DNA from: Photorhabdus noenieputensis
Lineage (GTDB): Bacteria; Pseudomonadota; Gammaproteobacteria; Enterobacterales; Enterobacteriaceae
Direction of reading: 5' to 3'
NCBI RefSeq assembly: GCF_018448935.1
Contig: NZ_RCWC01000020.1
Span: 23,945-87,944 of the forward strand
Length of the DNA: 64,000 nt
The notes below the pieces were generated by a model, which was given only the letters and a program-made list of their open reading frames with translations, did no database searches and was not told where the DNA came from. Shown piece after piece: positions 1 through 8,421 of the stretch. Within the stretch, counting starts at the first letter, position 1. The number at the start of each line of letters is the position of its first letter. The translations under genes were made by a program, and so were the position numbers.

Positions 1-282
1 GAAAACACAAAGGAAACCAATAATTAACATAGTTAGCACAAAAACATGACAATGCGCACATTTTATAGACAAAAAGACCATAAAAAACACATAGTGATAG
101 TATTAATCACTATTCACCTAGGCGCAAAATTTGTGGTTGTTTGATTAATTAGTAAACGATTATTTCACAAGAAAAGATGATAACTGGTATAAAATGCTGT
201 GTGCCAAATAAAATCGGTACCTGAAAAGTTAATCCAATAAGAGTAACATTAATAACATAAATAAATACAAAAATCTGTTACT
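1..282. other. AT-rich spacer, no gene seen
   Basis: No open frame with recognisable protein content and no clear RNA structure. The sequence is AT-rich like the other accessory spacers of this region. Confidence 0.5.
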
Positions 283-560
283 AGCTTTATTTACTTTTCA
301 TCACTTTTGGTTTCATTAATGATTGATCAATAAATTAGTGACCATTGCCATTATCAAGTCGCTATTAATGCTAGGTTGGCTAAAGACATCTTTAGTTATT
401 TCGACCTCATCACCTTTATCAACACAATAAACAGCTTCATAGAAAGAAAGTAATTTTTTCATAATCGTAAATACTGGTATTAGCAATATAGTGAAGAGAT
501 ATAAAAAAGTTTCATTGTTTTCTGCGCGAGATAGATGTTGCCCTAAGCTAAAAATCACTG
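283..560 (-). pseudogene. Fused scrap of EamA transporter and ATP-grasp ligase genes (third operon copy)
   Basis: An 80-codon open frame (316-558) that is a deletion product, not a gene. Its first part matches the late transmembrane region of the EamA transporter at 4023-4943 (shared LLIPVFTI). It then jumps into the C-terminal region of the ATP-grasp ligase at 2764-4023 (shared EITKDVFSQP). The flank at 283-336 resembles 2471-2520, which lies downstream of the intact ligase gene, so the match continues past the coding part. I infer a third copy of the 2764-6578 operon reduced by an internal deletion. Confidence 0.7.
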
Positions 561-568
561 TGGAAAAG

Positions 569-705
569 ATGGAATAGGAACATAAAGTTCATGTGATGGT
601 GTAACGAGGAACTCTGTCACCTTAAATTTGTGTGAAATAGCTCAAAAGATTCATCTGAAGTACTGCTCAAAGGGACGCCAAAAGCGGGCATCTCTTGAAA
701 TAATG
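569..705. repeat. Dispersed repeat, partner of 11177-11364
   Basis: Two segments, 569-625 and 627-705, match 11177-11233 and 11288-11364 at most positions. The copy here lacks about 50 bases present in the other between the two segments. The second segment is a degenerate form of the strong hairpin at 11323-11363. It lies just upstream of the MFS gene, and a 74-codon frame over it (628-852) is probably fortuitous. I infer a mobile-element remnant. Confidence 0.55.
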
Positions 706-848
706 ACACTTAATCCCGAACTAGAGAAAATACCACTAAAGCAAGCCGCTTTAAAATCAGCTAAGGTAACAATCGGTATGTTTACCAATAGCTGTCTTAC
801 CCATTCGCGTTCAGGCAAGAAAAACTTTATTGGCGGCGGAGATATATC

Positions 849-2231
849 ATGACCAAAAATAGTTATTCTGAGCAGCCAACATCTTTAAATCGATACCAAC
901 GCTGGGTTATCACATGTCTTGTTATCGGGATTTGTTTACCGCTATTAGATGCAACAATCATTGGCGTTGCCATTCCATCTCTGACAGTCAGTCTTTCGAC
1001 TTCAGTTGCGCAGTTACAGTGGGTTTCAACACTGTATACCTTGAGTGCGACAGTCACAGTCACGATTTGTGCTTGGGCGACACGCCGAGTGGGAGCCAAG
1101 AACCTTTGGCTAACCGGTCTGGCCGTTTTTACGTTAGGTTCGTTATTTTGCGGTTTTGCCTCTCACATTGATTTTCTTTTAGCCAGTAGAGTCATACAGG
1201 GCATAGGTGCCGGTATTCTGATGCCTGTAATGCAAACAGTATTGGTTAATGCAGTTGGCAAGCAAAACTTGAAAGGGGCTATGGCAACCATTGCTGTACC
1301 CACAGTTATTGCGCCTATCGCCGGGCCTATCGTTGCAGGCTATTTATTACATATTGGTGATTGGCGCTTAATCTTCTTTATCAATGTGCCCATTGGGATA
1401 GTAGCCATTGCGCTTAGCGCCGTGTATATCACCAAAAATGATAAATCGGAATCTATACGTTTTGATCTAATGGGATTTTTACTGCTAACGCCATCGCTAT
1501 TGTTCATGATTTACAGTCTGTCATTACTGACAAAAGCAAATACAATGAGCACCCTCCATTGGTTAATTATGGCTGGGATCTTACTTGCAAGCCTAATATT
1601 CATATTGCTTTTTGTTCGCCATACACGAAATAAAACCTCTGATGCTTTAATTCAACTTGCACCGTTTAAAATAAGATCTTTTACTGCATCCATTTGGTTA
1701 TTACTTCTTTCAAGTATTAGTTTTTATGGCGGCCTTTTTGCTTTACCAATTATGTTTATACATGGCTTTCAACAAAGTGAATTACTTGCCAGCATTTGGA
1801 TAGGCGCTCACGGAGTAGGCGCACTTCTTTCACGCTCTTACCTTAAATCATTAAGTGGACGTTTTGGTGTCAGTAATACAGCTCTGATTGGAACAATAAT
1901 GGCTATATTCGGCACAGTGCCGCTATTTCTACACAATATCCCATCTCATCCAGAAATCATCATAGTAACAATGCTGCTCAGAGGTGCTGGTATAGGTTTA
2001 CTTACATTGTTAGCTATGTCCCATGCTTATCATGAGTTACCTGCTACTCAAATTCCCGATGCTAGCGTAATTACCAGAATCGGAACCTTATTTGGTGCAT
2101 CGCTAGGTACAGCCACTGTCGCTGTGCTTTACAGTATTGCCCCAAGTCGTGAGGATTTTTCCCTAATTTTACTTGGGCTACTATTTATTACTTTCTGTTG
2201 TACAATTCCAGCCCTCAAACTACGGCGTTAA
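849..2231 (+). CDS. MFS drug exporter, DHA2 (EmrB/QacA-type)
   Basis: A 460-residue polytopic membrane protein of the major facilitator superfamily, most like the 14-helix DHA2 proton-driven drug exporters. The N-terminus has the LPLLDATIIGVAIPS helix typical of EmrB/SmvA relatives. A motif-A-like loop (ATRRVGAKNLW) lies near residue 78, and the antiporter motif-C helix has IAPIAGPIVAGYLL followed by DWRLIFFINVPIG near residues 150-180. The start is supported by a GGAG about 9 bases upstream. No TetR or MarR regulator is adjacent. The substrate is unknown; the gene sits between remnants and the intact copy of the neighbouring operon, so it could serve that pathway, but this is only proximity. 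Confidence 0.85.
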   Translation: MTKNSYSEQPTSLNRYQRWVITCLVIGICLPLLDATIIGVAIPSLTVSLSTSVAQLQWVSTLYTLSATVTVTICAWATRRVGAKNLWLTGLAVFTLGSLFCGFASHIDFLLASRVIQGIGAGILMPVMQTVLVNAVGKQNLKGAMATIAVPTVIAPIAGPIVAGYLLHIGDWRLIFFINVPIGIVAIALSAVYITKNDKSESIRFDLMGFLLLTPSLLFMIYSLSLLTKANTMSTLHWLIMAGILLASLIFILLFVRHTRNKTSDALIQLAPFKIRSFTASIWLLLLSSISFYGGLFALPIMFIHGFQQSELLASIWIGAHGVGALLSRSYLKSLSGRFGVSNTALIGTIMAIFGTVPLFLHNIPSHPEIIIVTMLLRGAGIGLLTLLAMSHAYHELPATQIPDASVITRIGTLFGASLGTATVAVLYSIAPSREDFSLILLGLLFITFCCTIPALKLRR

Positions 2232-2246
2232 TCCCAGTATATAGTA

Positions 2247-2274
2247 CGGGTACATAATTATGTGCCCGATTTTT
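2247..2274 (+). terminator. Rho-independent terminator after the MFS gene
   Basis: CGGGTACATA / TATGTGCCCG inverted arms at 2247-2268 followed by ATTTTT. It starts 16 bases after the MFS stop codon. An almost identical hairpin follows yicH at 63371-63390. Confidence 0.75.
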
Positions 2275-2626
2275 AGATGGAATACCTGACACCTTGATGT
2301 TCAATGCATATGGTGCCGTTATGAATCAGCCGAAGAAAACACTTAGCACTGTTGGGAGAACAACTGTGGATTAAATCCTTTGCTTACACTCGATTTGTGA
2401 TGTTGTTGTGTACAGCCAGAATCCGCATTTCCTGTCAAAAACTGCGCTGTCTGGGTTTTGTTTATTATTTTCAGCTTTATTTCCATCACCTTAGGTTTCA
2501 TTAATGGTTTCTCGGTAAATTTAGGTGATATCTAAACGACTAAATCTGATTTTATCCATCATAGCCGCCAGAGCCAGAATTTTACTGGAAGATATAACGC
2601 ATCTCCGGTTAGCGACCATTATTATC
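2275..2626. other. Spacer with downstream flank of the ATP-grasp operon
   Basis: No gene recognised. The part 2471-2520 resembles 283-336 and is the conserved downstream flank of the ligase operon. A 78-codon frame at 2525-2761 mainly covers the repeat element and is not credible. Confidence 0.45.
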
Positions 2627-2754
2627 TATACCCGTCATCTTTCAAGCTGCCTCTTTGTTGGCTGCACTCTCTCACCCCGGTCACATAGTTATCTATGCTC
2701 CCGGGGATTCGCTCCCTTGCCGTCGCGATGCAACTTGAAATCCATAGGGTATAA
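2627..2754 (+). repeat. Dispersed palindrome-ended repeat, copy 1
   Basis: An approximately 128-bp element beginning TATACCCGTCATCTTTCAAG and ending in the near-inverse CTTGAAATCCATAGGGTATA. The same element is at 9812-9938 in reverse orientation, with shortened copies at 54777-54861 and 55221-55281. Such units behave like miniature non-autonomous repeats. It lies directly after the ATP-grasp stop codon (2764, minus strand), where the transcript end could fold. Confidence 0.8.
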
Positions 2755-2763
2755 CATATAATT

Positions 2764-4023
2764 CTAAACAGGTTTCAAATACCCACCCAGTTCTTCCATT
2801 ATCCTAATTTTTTCGTAATCCTTATGAATAACATTCTTATCATTATGAACTAAGTAAACGGTTCCAGGTTGGCTAAAAACATCTTTAGTTATTTCGATTT
2901 CATCATCTTCATCAGCATAAAAAATAGCTTCACAAAAAGAGGGCAATTTCTTTAATTCTGCCACAAAATCATTAGCAGTAAATATACCAGGACGATGATT
3001 AATCAAACATACATTATAGGAATGATTAATAAGAATATAAGCTTCTCTTTGTATAACCTCATGGAAATTTTCCGGTTCAACAATAGATATGGCAGCAGCA
3101 CTAATTTGCCCTAAACCTGTTGTTAATTTTGCTATCGTCGGTCGTAATATTCCATCTATTCTCGCGGCAATTTCAACAAGTTTTGGACCATCAGGCGTTA
3201 ACATCACTTCCGCATGACTGGGACCATTAAATATGCCTAAAGCAATGACAACTTTCCTCGTATATTCTACTAAAACATTATATTCTGGATAAGAGGAATC
3301 AATAATGTCATCAATATCATAGATTATACTACCCGTATCAAGTTTACGTTTCTTATATTTTACTACTTCGGTAACTAATTGATGACGATTAAGCGATACC
3401 ATATTAACGACATATTCAGTCCCGTTAAGAAATTCTTGTATTAAAACCTGATGATTACAGAGATTAAGTTTATTGGATTTTCCCAGTATTTTATGAAAAG
3501 CTTCCTTAGCAGAATGCACATCTTTACAAATATAAACACCATCAGAGCCCGCACTCTCTAATGGTTTAAGTACTACAGGAAAGTTATTAAAGGCTTTAAT
3601 CCATTGTTCCGCCGCAGGCCAATCTGAAAATTTGCCCTGCTCAGCCGCAGGAATTTCATATTTTTTTAGTGTATCAATCATCTCATATTTATTGCGCCTT
3701 GCAGATGTCTTGGCAAAATCATTTTTATAATTCAATTCAAAATGATTATTAAGCTCATCAGCAAGCGAAACACCACTTTCACTCCCGGCAATAATAAATT
3801 CAACTCCCTGTTTTTCAAGGAAGTTGACTGTATCCTCTATCGTGTCGTGAATATGGTGCTCTTGGTAGATTGAATAATCAAATCCTTTATAATAATAACT
3901 ATGTAAATCTGATTTCGAAGCAATATGCAAGAGATAACACCCCTTCTCATAAAGCTCTTTAGCCATAAATTTACCAGAAGAAAAACCATCTACAATAGCA
4001 ACCTTTTTCATTTTATACCCCAT
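2764..4023 (-). CDS. ATP-grasp ligase, BacD/L-amino-acid-ligase-like
   Basis: A 419-residue ATP-grasp enzyme, last gene of a four-gene operon. It has an N-terminal pre-ATP-grasp fold (KKVAIVDGFSSG), an ATP-binding lysine in FPVVLKP (K153), the flexible loop GSDG (159-162), a QEF adenine-contacting strand (196-198), and the metal-binding region HAEVM (270-274) plus LVEIAARIDG (282-291). The HAEVM...EIAARIDG pattern resembles Bacillus BacD (YwfE), which joins two amino acids through an acyl-phosphate, so dipeptide or amide formation is the likeliest chemistry. The start overlaps the EamA stop by one base (TAATG), implying translational coupling; a second ATG five codons in (MKKVAI) is also possible. 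The substrate is unknown. Confidence 0.8.
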   Translation of the reverse strand: MGYKMKKVAIVDGFSSGKFMAKELYEKGCYLLHIASKSDLHSYYYKGFDYSIYQEHHIHDTIEDTVNFLEKQGVEFIIAGSESGVSLADELNNHFELNYKNDFAKTSARRNKYEMIDTLKKYEIPAAEQGKFSDWPAAEQWIKAFNNFPVVLKPLESAGSDGVYICKDVHSAKEAFHKILGKSNKLNLCNHQVLIQEFLNGTEYVVNMVSLNRHQLVTEVVKYKKRKLDTGSIIYDIDDIIDSSYPEYNVLVEYTRKVVIALGIFNGPSHAEVMLTPDGPKLVEIAARIDGILRPTIAKLTTGLGQISAAAISIVEPENFHEVIQREAYILINHSYNVCLINHRPGIFTANDFVAELKKLPSFCEAIFYADEDDEIEITKDVFSQPGTVYLVHNDKNVIHKDYEKIRIMEELGGYLKPV

Positions 4024-4943
4024 TATACCCTATTTGTCTTTTTTATCTTACTTACACCAAGAATGGTTAATAAAGAAACGATAACCGAAACCGCAATCAG
4101 ACTTTCAACAGAAAAAGCTATCCGTGAATCAAGATATTGAAAAAGAATCGTAAATACAGGTATTAATAAAAATAACAAAGAGACATGAAGCGGGGTAATG
4201 GCATTAATTGTTTTCTGTACGAGATAGATTGGAAGTAAATGTCCGACTATAACAAGAATCAACATCGGAAGAATCATCTCAATATCCAAGCTAAGAGAAA
4301 CATCGGATATTGAAATATAGCAAAATGAAATTACTACCATTAAAATATTTCTAACAGACAATATCTCATATGTTTGCCATTTTGCCTTGAATAATTTCTT
4401 AGAAAAAATAGTGTATAATACTGTTCCTACCGCACTGAGTATCACACTAACAATACCAATAATCCGATCCTGAATTGAGGTTGATGATAATCCACTATTT
4501 CCTAAAAACGAATTTACCAGCATCACACCTACGCCAATAAGAACCAACCAGGATATGACAACTTCCAATCTTTCTGTTTTTGCCTCGCTTTTATCGATAA
4601 AAGATGAGAGGAGGATAGTTATCGCAGGGCCGCAAGCTACTGAAGCGACACCCACTATTGCAGGCTCAAGAAAACGCAATGCAATGATTAATCCTCCCCA
4701 ATTTAGTAAAATTGAGACATTAACAATTAACACCAATAAGGTGTTCTTGCGGACCTTCACGATTAATTGATTAATCCCTTTGCAAATACTTATCGTCACA
4801 AACAACAAAGTAGATGATACAAAGCAATAAAAGATAACAATAGCTGAATTTATCGATTGCGTTAAATACGCAACAAACACATCAAACGCTGCACTGATGA
4901 GGCAAAAAATAACCCCATATACTACGCCATTATATGAAGACAT
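4023..4943 (-). CDS. EamA/DMT-family exporter (copy A)
   Basis: A 306-residue protein with about ten hydrophobic segments in two homologous halves, as in drug/metabolite (EamA) transporters. Conserved-looking stretches include ILLNWGGLIIALRFLEPAIV in the first half and TPLHVSLLFLLIPVFTILF in the second. It is the third gene of the operon and probably exports the product or imports a precursor. A near-identical paralogue is at 7107-8027. About 100 bases separate it from the phosphoribosyltransferase gene, while the ligase start overlaps its stop. Confidence 0.85.
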   Translation of the reverse strand: MSSYNGVVYGVIFCLISAAFDVFVAYLTQSINSAIVIFYCFVSSTLLFVTISICKGINQLIVKVRKNTLLVLIVNVSILLNWGGLIIALRFLEPAIVGVASVACGPAITILLSSFIDKSEAKTERLEVVISWLVLIGVGVMLVNSFLGNSGLSSTSIQDRIIGIVSVILSAVGTVLYTIFSKKLFKAKWQTYEILSVRNILMVVISFCYISISDVSLSLDIEMILPMLILVIVGHLLPIYLVQKTINAITPLHVSLLFLLIPVFTILFQYLDSRIAFSVESLIAVSVIVSLLTILGVSKIKKTNRV

Positions 4944-5046
4944 ATATCACCTATTGCTCTTTTATTCCAAAAAGTAAATTTCCGACATTGAATTCCCCTT
5001 ATTATTGTAAATTCATCTTTAATCGTTATTGTCTTCATATTTGTTA

Positions 5047-5610
5047 TTAATCAATAACCTTAACACTTTTGTGATCAAGATAAATTTTAATAATCGTTTT
5101 CACCTCTATGCCAGTTTTATCTTTCACCTTATTTTTACCATTATTCTGGATTTTCTCTACCGCACAGATAACATCTTTAATCTCACCCCCTCTCTTTTGT
5201 ACGGCTTCTATAAGAGATATCACTGCCCCTCCGGTACTTAACGTATCATCAATAATAGAGACGCGATCACCTGGTTCTATTCCATTGAGATACATTTTTC
5301 CTTCAAAATATTCAGAGCTGATCTGTACAACAGTATTATTCATCTCGTCCAAACCATAGGGATACCATCTAGCCATTGCTAATGGTATTCCTGTAAAGAG
5401 AGAGATAGCTGTTGCCAGTGGAGCGCCTTTATCCTCTTCTGTAACAATTTTATCTACTTTAAGATCCATTAATTGGATTATTCTATGAGCAACTTCGATC
5501 AAAACTTGGGGCCTCAACGCGGGTAGTTGATCTGTAAATTCATTAACTGTTGTAAGTGCTTTCCCCGAATTAACAACTCTTGCGTTTTCATAAACATCTT
5601 CTAATAACAT
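5047..5610 (-). CDS. Type I phosphoribosyltransferase-like protein
   Basis: A 187-residue protein with the PRPP-binding signature SIIDDTLSTGGA near residues 118-129 and a preceding acidic region VDKIVTEEDKGAPLATAIS, as in adenine, xanthine or orotate phosphoribosyltransferases. It sits two bases after the stop of the PLP enzyme gene and lies in an operon with an ATP-grasp ligase and an exporter, so a role in a dedicated pathway rather than general salvage is likely. Which base or other acceptor it uses cannot be told. A degenerate copy is at 8113-8312. Confidence 0.8.
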   Translation of the reverse strand: MLLEDVYENARVVNSGKALTTVNEFTDQLPALRPQVLIEVAHRIIQLMDLKVDKIVTEEDKGAPLATAISLFTGIPLAMARWYPYGLDEMNNTVVQISSEYFEGKMYLNGIEPGDRVSIIDDTLSTGGAVISLIEAVQKRGGEIKDVICAVEKIQNNGKNKVKDKTGIEVKTIIKIYLDHKSVKVID

Positions 5611-5612
5611 TT

Positions 5613-6578
5613 TTAATCTGCCTTATATTCAGGATAAATACCATCCCAACGACTTTTATATTTCCATGCACTATCAAAGAATAACGTAATGAATACTTTA
5701 TTATGTACTTTTTGCAGCATCCTCTCACATACTAGTAAATTAGCACCACAGGTAGGACCTATACCAAGATCATCGCTCAATATAAATTCTTTCATTCTTT
5801 TCCATGCTTCATCCCCCTCTACTGTATATACCTCATCAATTAATTCTTGGACAGTATTGACCGAGAGAACACCAGCACCAAGCCCCATCAAATTATGATT
5901 ATGATGTTCAAAATGAAGGCCGTTTCTCAGTGCATATAATGGCGCAGAACTGTTTACTTCAATACCAATTGTTTTTATATTGCTATATTCTCTTTTTAAT
6001 ATTTCTGCAATTCCTGAGAAAGTTCCCCCTGTACCTATCGAGCAAATAAAATAATCAGGAATAAGATTATTTTCTTTTAATTCTTTAACGATCTCCTCTC
6101 CACATATATTCCAAGCTTCCTTATTTAATGTTGTACCTGACTGGTCAAGAAAAAAGACATTATCTTCGCTTTCAGCACAATCTTTTGCTGCCGAAACTGC
6201 CCCATTCAGAAACAATTCCTTTGGTGTCTCATAAATTTCCGCACCATAAAATCTTATCTGCTCTTTACGCTCATCTGTCATACCTTCTGGCATAAATATT
6301 TTGACCTTATACCCTTTCTCTCTTCCTATCCATGCTAATGCCGCCCCTCCATTGCCTGTCGAACAGTCAATCAACGTCATGCCTGGTCGTATCTTACCTT
6401 CTTTTTCTAACGTATTAACTATATGCAAAAACGTCCTATCTTTATGGCTACCAGTAGGATTTTGATATTCACACTTCGAAAACACTCGATTACCGTTTAT
6501 TCTAAACTGATCAAGTTCGAGTAAAATCGTGTTACCTATGTCATTTAATTTCACATTTACATTCCATTTGATATTCAT
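5613..6578 (-). CDS. PLP-dependent cysteine-synthase-family enzyme
   Basis: A 321-residue fold-type II PLP enzyme. The PLP lysine is K46 in PTGSHKDR, the substrate loop is STGNGGAA (73-80) where O-acetylserine sulfhydrylases usually have TSGNTG, and the phosphate-binding loop is GTGGTFSG (182-189). It is the first gene of the operon. The altered substrate loop suggests a beta-replacement or elimination reaction on an acetylated, phosphorylated or free hydroxy-amino acid other than simple cysteine synthesis; this is inference. The upstream 200 bases are conserved in front of the decayed second copy (8422-8590), marking them as the operon promoter region. Its first 36 codons also survive there. 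Confidence 0.8.
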   Translation of the reverse strand: MNIKWNVNVKLNDIGNTILLELDQFRINGNRVFSKCEYQNPTGSHKDRTFLHIVNTLEKEGKIRPGMTLIDCSTGNGGAALAWIGREKGYKVKIFMPEGMTDERKEQIRFYGAEIYETPKELFLNGAVSAAKDCAESEDNVFFLDQSGTTLNKEAWNICGEEIVKELKENNLIPDYFICSIGTGGTFSGIAEILKREYSNIKTIGIEVNSSAPLYALRNGLHFEHHNHNLMGLGAGVLSVNTVQELIDEVYTVEGDEAWKRMKEFILSDDLGIGPTCGANLLVCERMLQKVHNKVFITLFFDSAWKYKSRWDGIYPEYKAD

Positions 6579-6800
6579 AGAAGATAATATTCATACACCA
6601 TTCCTATGTTTTTTCAAACAAGTCATTTAATGAATGAGATATATTTCTCAAATGGATAAATTAAGCTTTATTTATCATGATATTAATAAAATCAGAGAAT
6701 AAAAATAAATACATTAAATATCATTAATAATAATTAATTGTTATTTTTTTACTACGATATTATTAGTATATACGTAATTTTTCCACAGGGATTACTGGCA
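6579..6800 (-). promoter_or_regulatory. Upstream region of the PLP/PRTase/EamA/ATP-grasp operon
   Basis: This AT-rich segment is largely shared with 8422-8590 upstream of the decayed copy, including blocks around 6592-6660 and 6725-6790. The copy here contains an extra stretch of about 60 bases. The conservation makes it the likely promoter and leader; I cannot assign -35 and -10 boxes with confidence. Confidence 0.5.
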
Positions 6801-6840
6801 CAAACGATTAAGTGATTCAACAATAGAACATTGTTAAAAA

Positions 6841-6902
6841 CCGGCCTTTTTTAAGTTGAACATCGGCTATCTTTCTGTTTCGGTCAGCTATTTATAGTTC
6901 AT
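6841..6902 (-). pseudogene. Remnant of the start of an IS30-family transposase
   Basis: Read on the minus strand from an ATG at 6902 this gives MNYK*LTETER*PMFNLKKAG. That matches the IS30-family N-terminus, usually (M)NYKQLT-ERYQI-ALKKAG, with two codons turned into TAG stops. Only about 21 codons remain. An IS30-type transposase is present at the right end of the window (63435-64000), so the family is represented here. Confidence 0.5.
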
Positions 6903-6977
6903 CGTACATTTTCCTTTAGCTAGAAAGATGCTTACTATAGCAACTGACCGTTTTTCTGAAAAATTACATTATTAGTC

Positions 6978-7107
6978 GAATCCTTCATATAAATCTGATT
7001 TATAGGCCACATGCCAAAGATAATATTTCTTCTCATAAAGCTCTAACCATAAACTTACCAGAAGAAAAACCATCTACAATAGCAACCTTTCTCATTTTAT
7101 ATCCCAT
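6978..7107 (-). pseudogene. 5' stub of the ATP-grasp ligase gene (second operon copy)
   Basis: The minus strand from 7107 starts like the intact ligase at 4023, with the same overlap on the exporter stop, and follows its first 30 or so codons (VAIVDGFSSGKFM) before frameshifts and truncation. The remaining roughly 390 codons are gone. The IS30 remnant lies just downstream at 6841-6902, so insertion and deletion by that element may have caused the loss. Confidence 0.75.
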
Positions 7108-8027
7108 TATACCCTATTTGTCTTTTTTATCTTACTCACACCAAGAATGATTAATAAAGAAACTATAACCGAAGCTGCGATCAGGCTTTCAACAGAAAAC
7201 GCGATACGTGAATCAAGATATTGAAAAAGAATCGTAAATACAGGTAGTAACAGAAATAACAGAGAGACATGAAGCGGGGTAATGGCATTAATTGTCTTCA
7301 ATACAAGATAGATTGGAAGTAAATGTCCAATTATGACAAGAATCGACATTGGAAGAATTATCTCGATATCTAAACTAAGAGAAACATCGGATATTGAAAC
7401 ATAAAAAAATGAAAGTACTACCATTAAAATACTTCTAACAGACAATATCTCATATGTTTGCCATTTCTCCTTGAATAATTTCTTAGAAAAAATAGTGTAT
7501 AACACTGTTCCTACAGCACCACATATCACGCTAACAATACCAATAATTCTATCCTGAATTGAAGTTGATGATAATCCACTATTTCCCAAAAATGAATTTA
7601 CCAGCATCACGCCTACCCCAATGAGAACTAACCAGGATATAACAACTTCCAATTTTTCTGTTTTTGCCTCGTCTTTATCGATAAAAGATGAGAGGAGGAT
7701 GGTTATCGCCGGGCCGCAAGCTACCGAAGCAACCCCCACTATTGCAGGCTCAAGAAAACGCAGCGCAATGATTAATCCTCCCCAGTTTAGTAAAATTGAG
7801 ACATTAATAATTAACACCAATAAGGTGTTCTTGCGGACTTTCACGATTAATTGATCAAACCCTTTGTAAATACTTATCGCCATAAATAACAAAGTGGATG
7901 ATATAAAGCAATAAAAGATAACAATAGCTGAATTTACCGATTGAGTTAAATACGCAACAAACACATCAAATGCTGCACTGATGAGGCAAAAAATAACCCC
8001 ATATACTACGCCACTATATGAAGACAT
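7107..8027 (-). CDS. EamA/DMT-family exporter (copy B)
   Basis: A 306-residue paralogue of the exporter at 4023-4943. It is the same length with only scattered, mostly conservative differences (for example QSVNSAI for QSINSAI and DEAKTEK for SEAKTER). It is the only gene of the second operon copy that stays open. Its neighbours on both sides are relics: ligase stub downstream, phosphoribosyltransferase and PLP-enzyme scraps upstream. The shared promoter-like segment survives at 8422-8590, so it may still be transcribed. Confidence 0.85.
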   Translation of the reverse strand: MSSYSGVVYGVIFCLISAAFDVFVAYLTQSVNSAIVIFYCFISSTLLFMAISIYKGFDQLIVKVRKNTLLVLIINVSILLNWGGLIIALRFLEPAIVGVASVACGPAITILLSSFIDKDEAKTEKLEVVISWLVLIGVGVMLVNSFLGNSGLSSTSIQDRIIGIVSVICGAVGTVLYTIFSKKLFKEKWQTYEILSVRSILMVVLSFFYVSISDVSLSLDIEIILPMSILVIIGHLLPIYLVLKTINAITPLHVSLLFLLLPVFTILFQYLDSRIAFSVESLIAASVIVSLLIILGVSKIKKTNRV

Positions 8028-8112
8028 ATATCACCTATGATTCTCTCATTCCAAAAATTAAATTTCCGACATTTGACCAATTTTATTATTGAAAATTCAT
8101 CTTTAATCTCAA

Positions 8113-8312
8113 TATTTCCTATACTTAACATATTACCAATAATAAAGAAGCAATCACCCGATTTAATACTATTGAGATACATTTTTACTGCAAAATGTTC
8201 AGAACTGATCTGTACAACAGTATTATTTATCTCATCCAAACAATAGGCATACCATCTAACCATTGCTAATGGTATTCCTGTAAAGAGAGAGATAACAGTT
8301 GCCAGTGATATT
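8113..8312 (-). pseudogene. Remnant of the phosphoribosyltransferase gene (second operon copy)
   Basis: On the minus strand this reads like the middle of the protein at 5047-5610 (RWYAYCLDEINNTVVQISSE against RWYPYGLDEMNNTVVQISSE). The PRPP motif is decayed and the C-terminal third is deleted. The right border jumps directly into the PLP-enzyme start at about 8312. An 85-codon frame at 8006-8263 is only this remnant. Confidence 0.75.
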
Positions 8313-8421
8313 CACGCGTTGAAAATACTCGATTACCGTCTATTCTAAACTTATTAATTTCAAGTAAAACTGTGTTACCGCTGTCATTTAATTTCATATT
8401 TACATTCCATTTTATGTTCAT
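8312..8421 (-). pseudogene. 5' remnant of the PLP-enzyme gene (second operon copy)
   Basis: From an ATG at 8421 the minus strand follows the first 36 codons of the enzyme at 5613-6578 (MNIKWNVN, then LNDxGNTVLLE) before joining the phosphoribosyltransferase remnant. About 285 codons are deleted, including the PLP lysine. Confidence 0.75.

Noticed and set aside
628..852. 74-codon frame ahead of the MFS gene
   Set aside because: It overlaps a dispersed repeat, has no recognisable content and ends on the MFS start; treated as chance.
2525..2761. 78-codon frame downstream of the ATP-grasp gene
   Set aside because: Mostly inside the palindrome-ended repeat; the same frame type recurs at 9795-10016 for the same reason.
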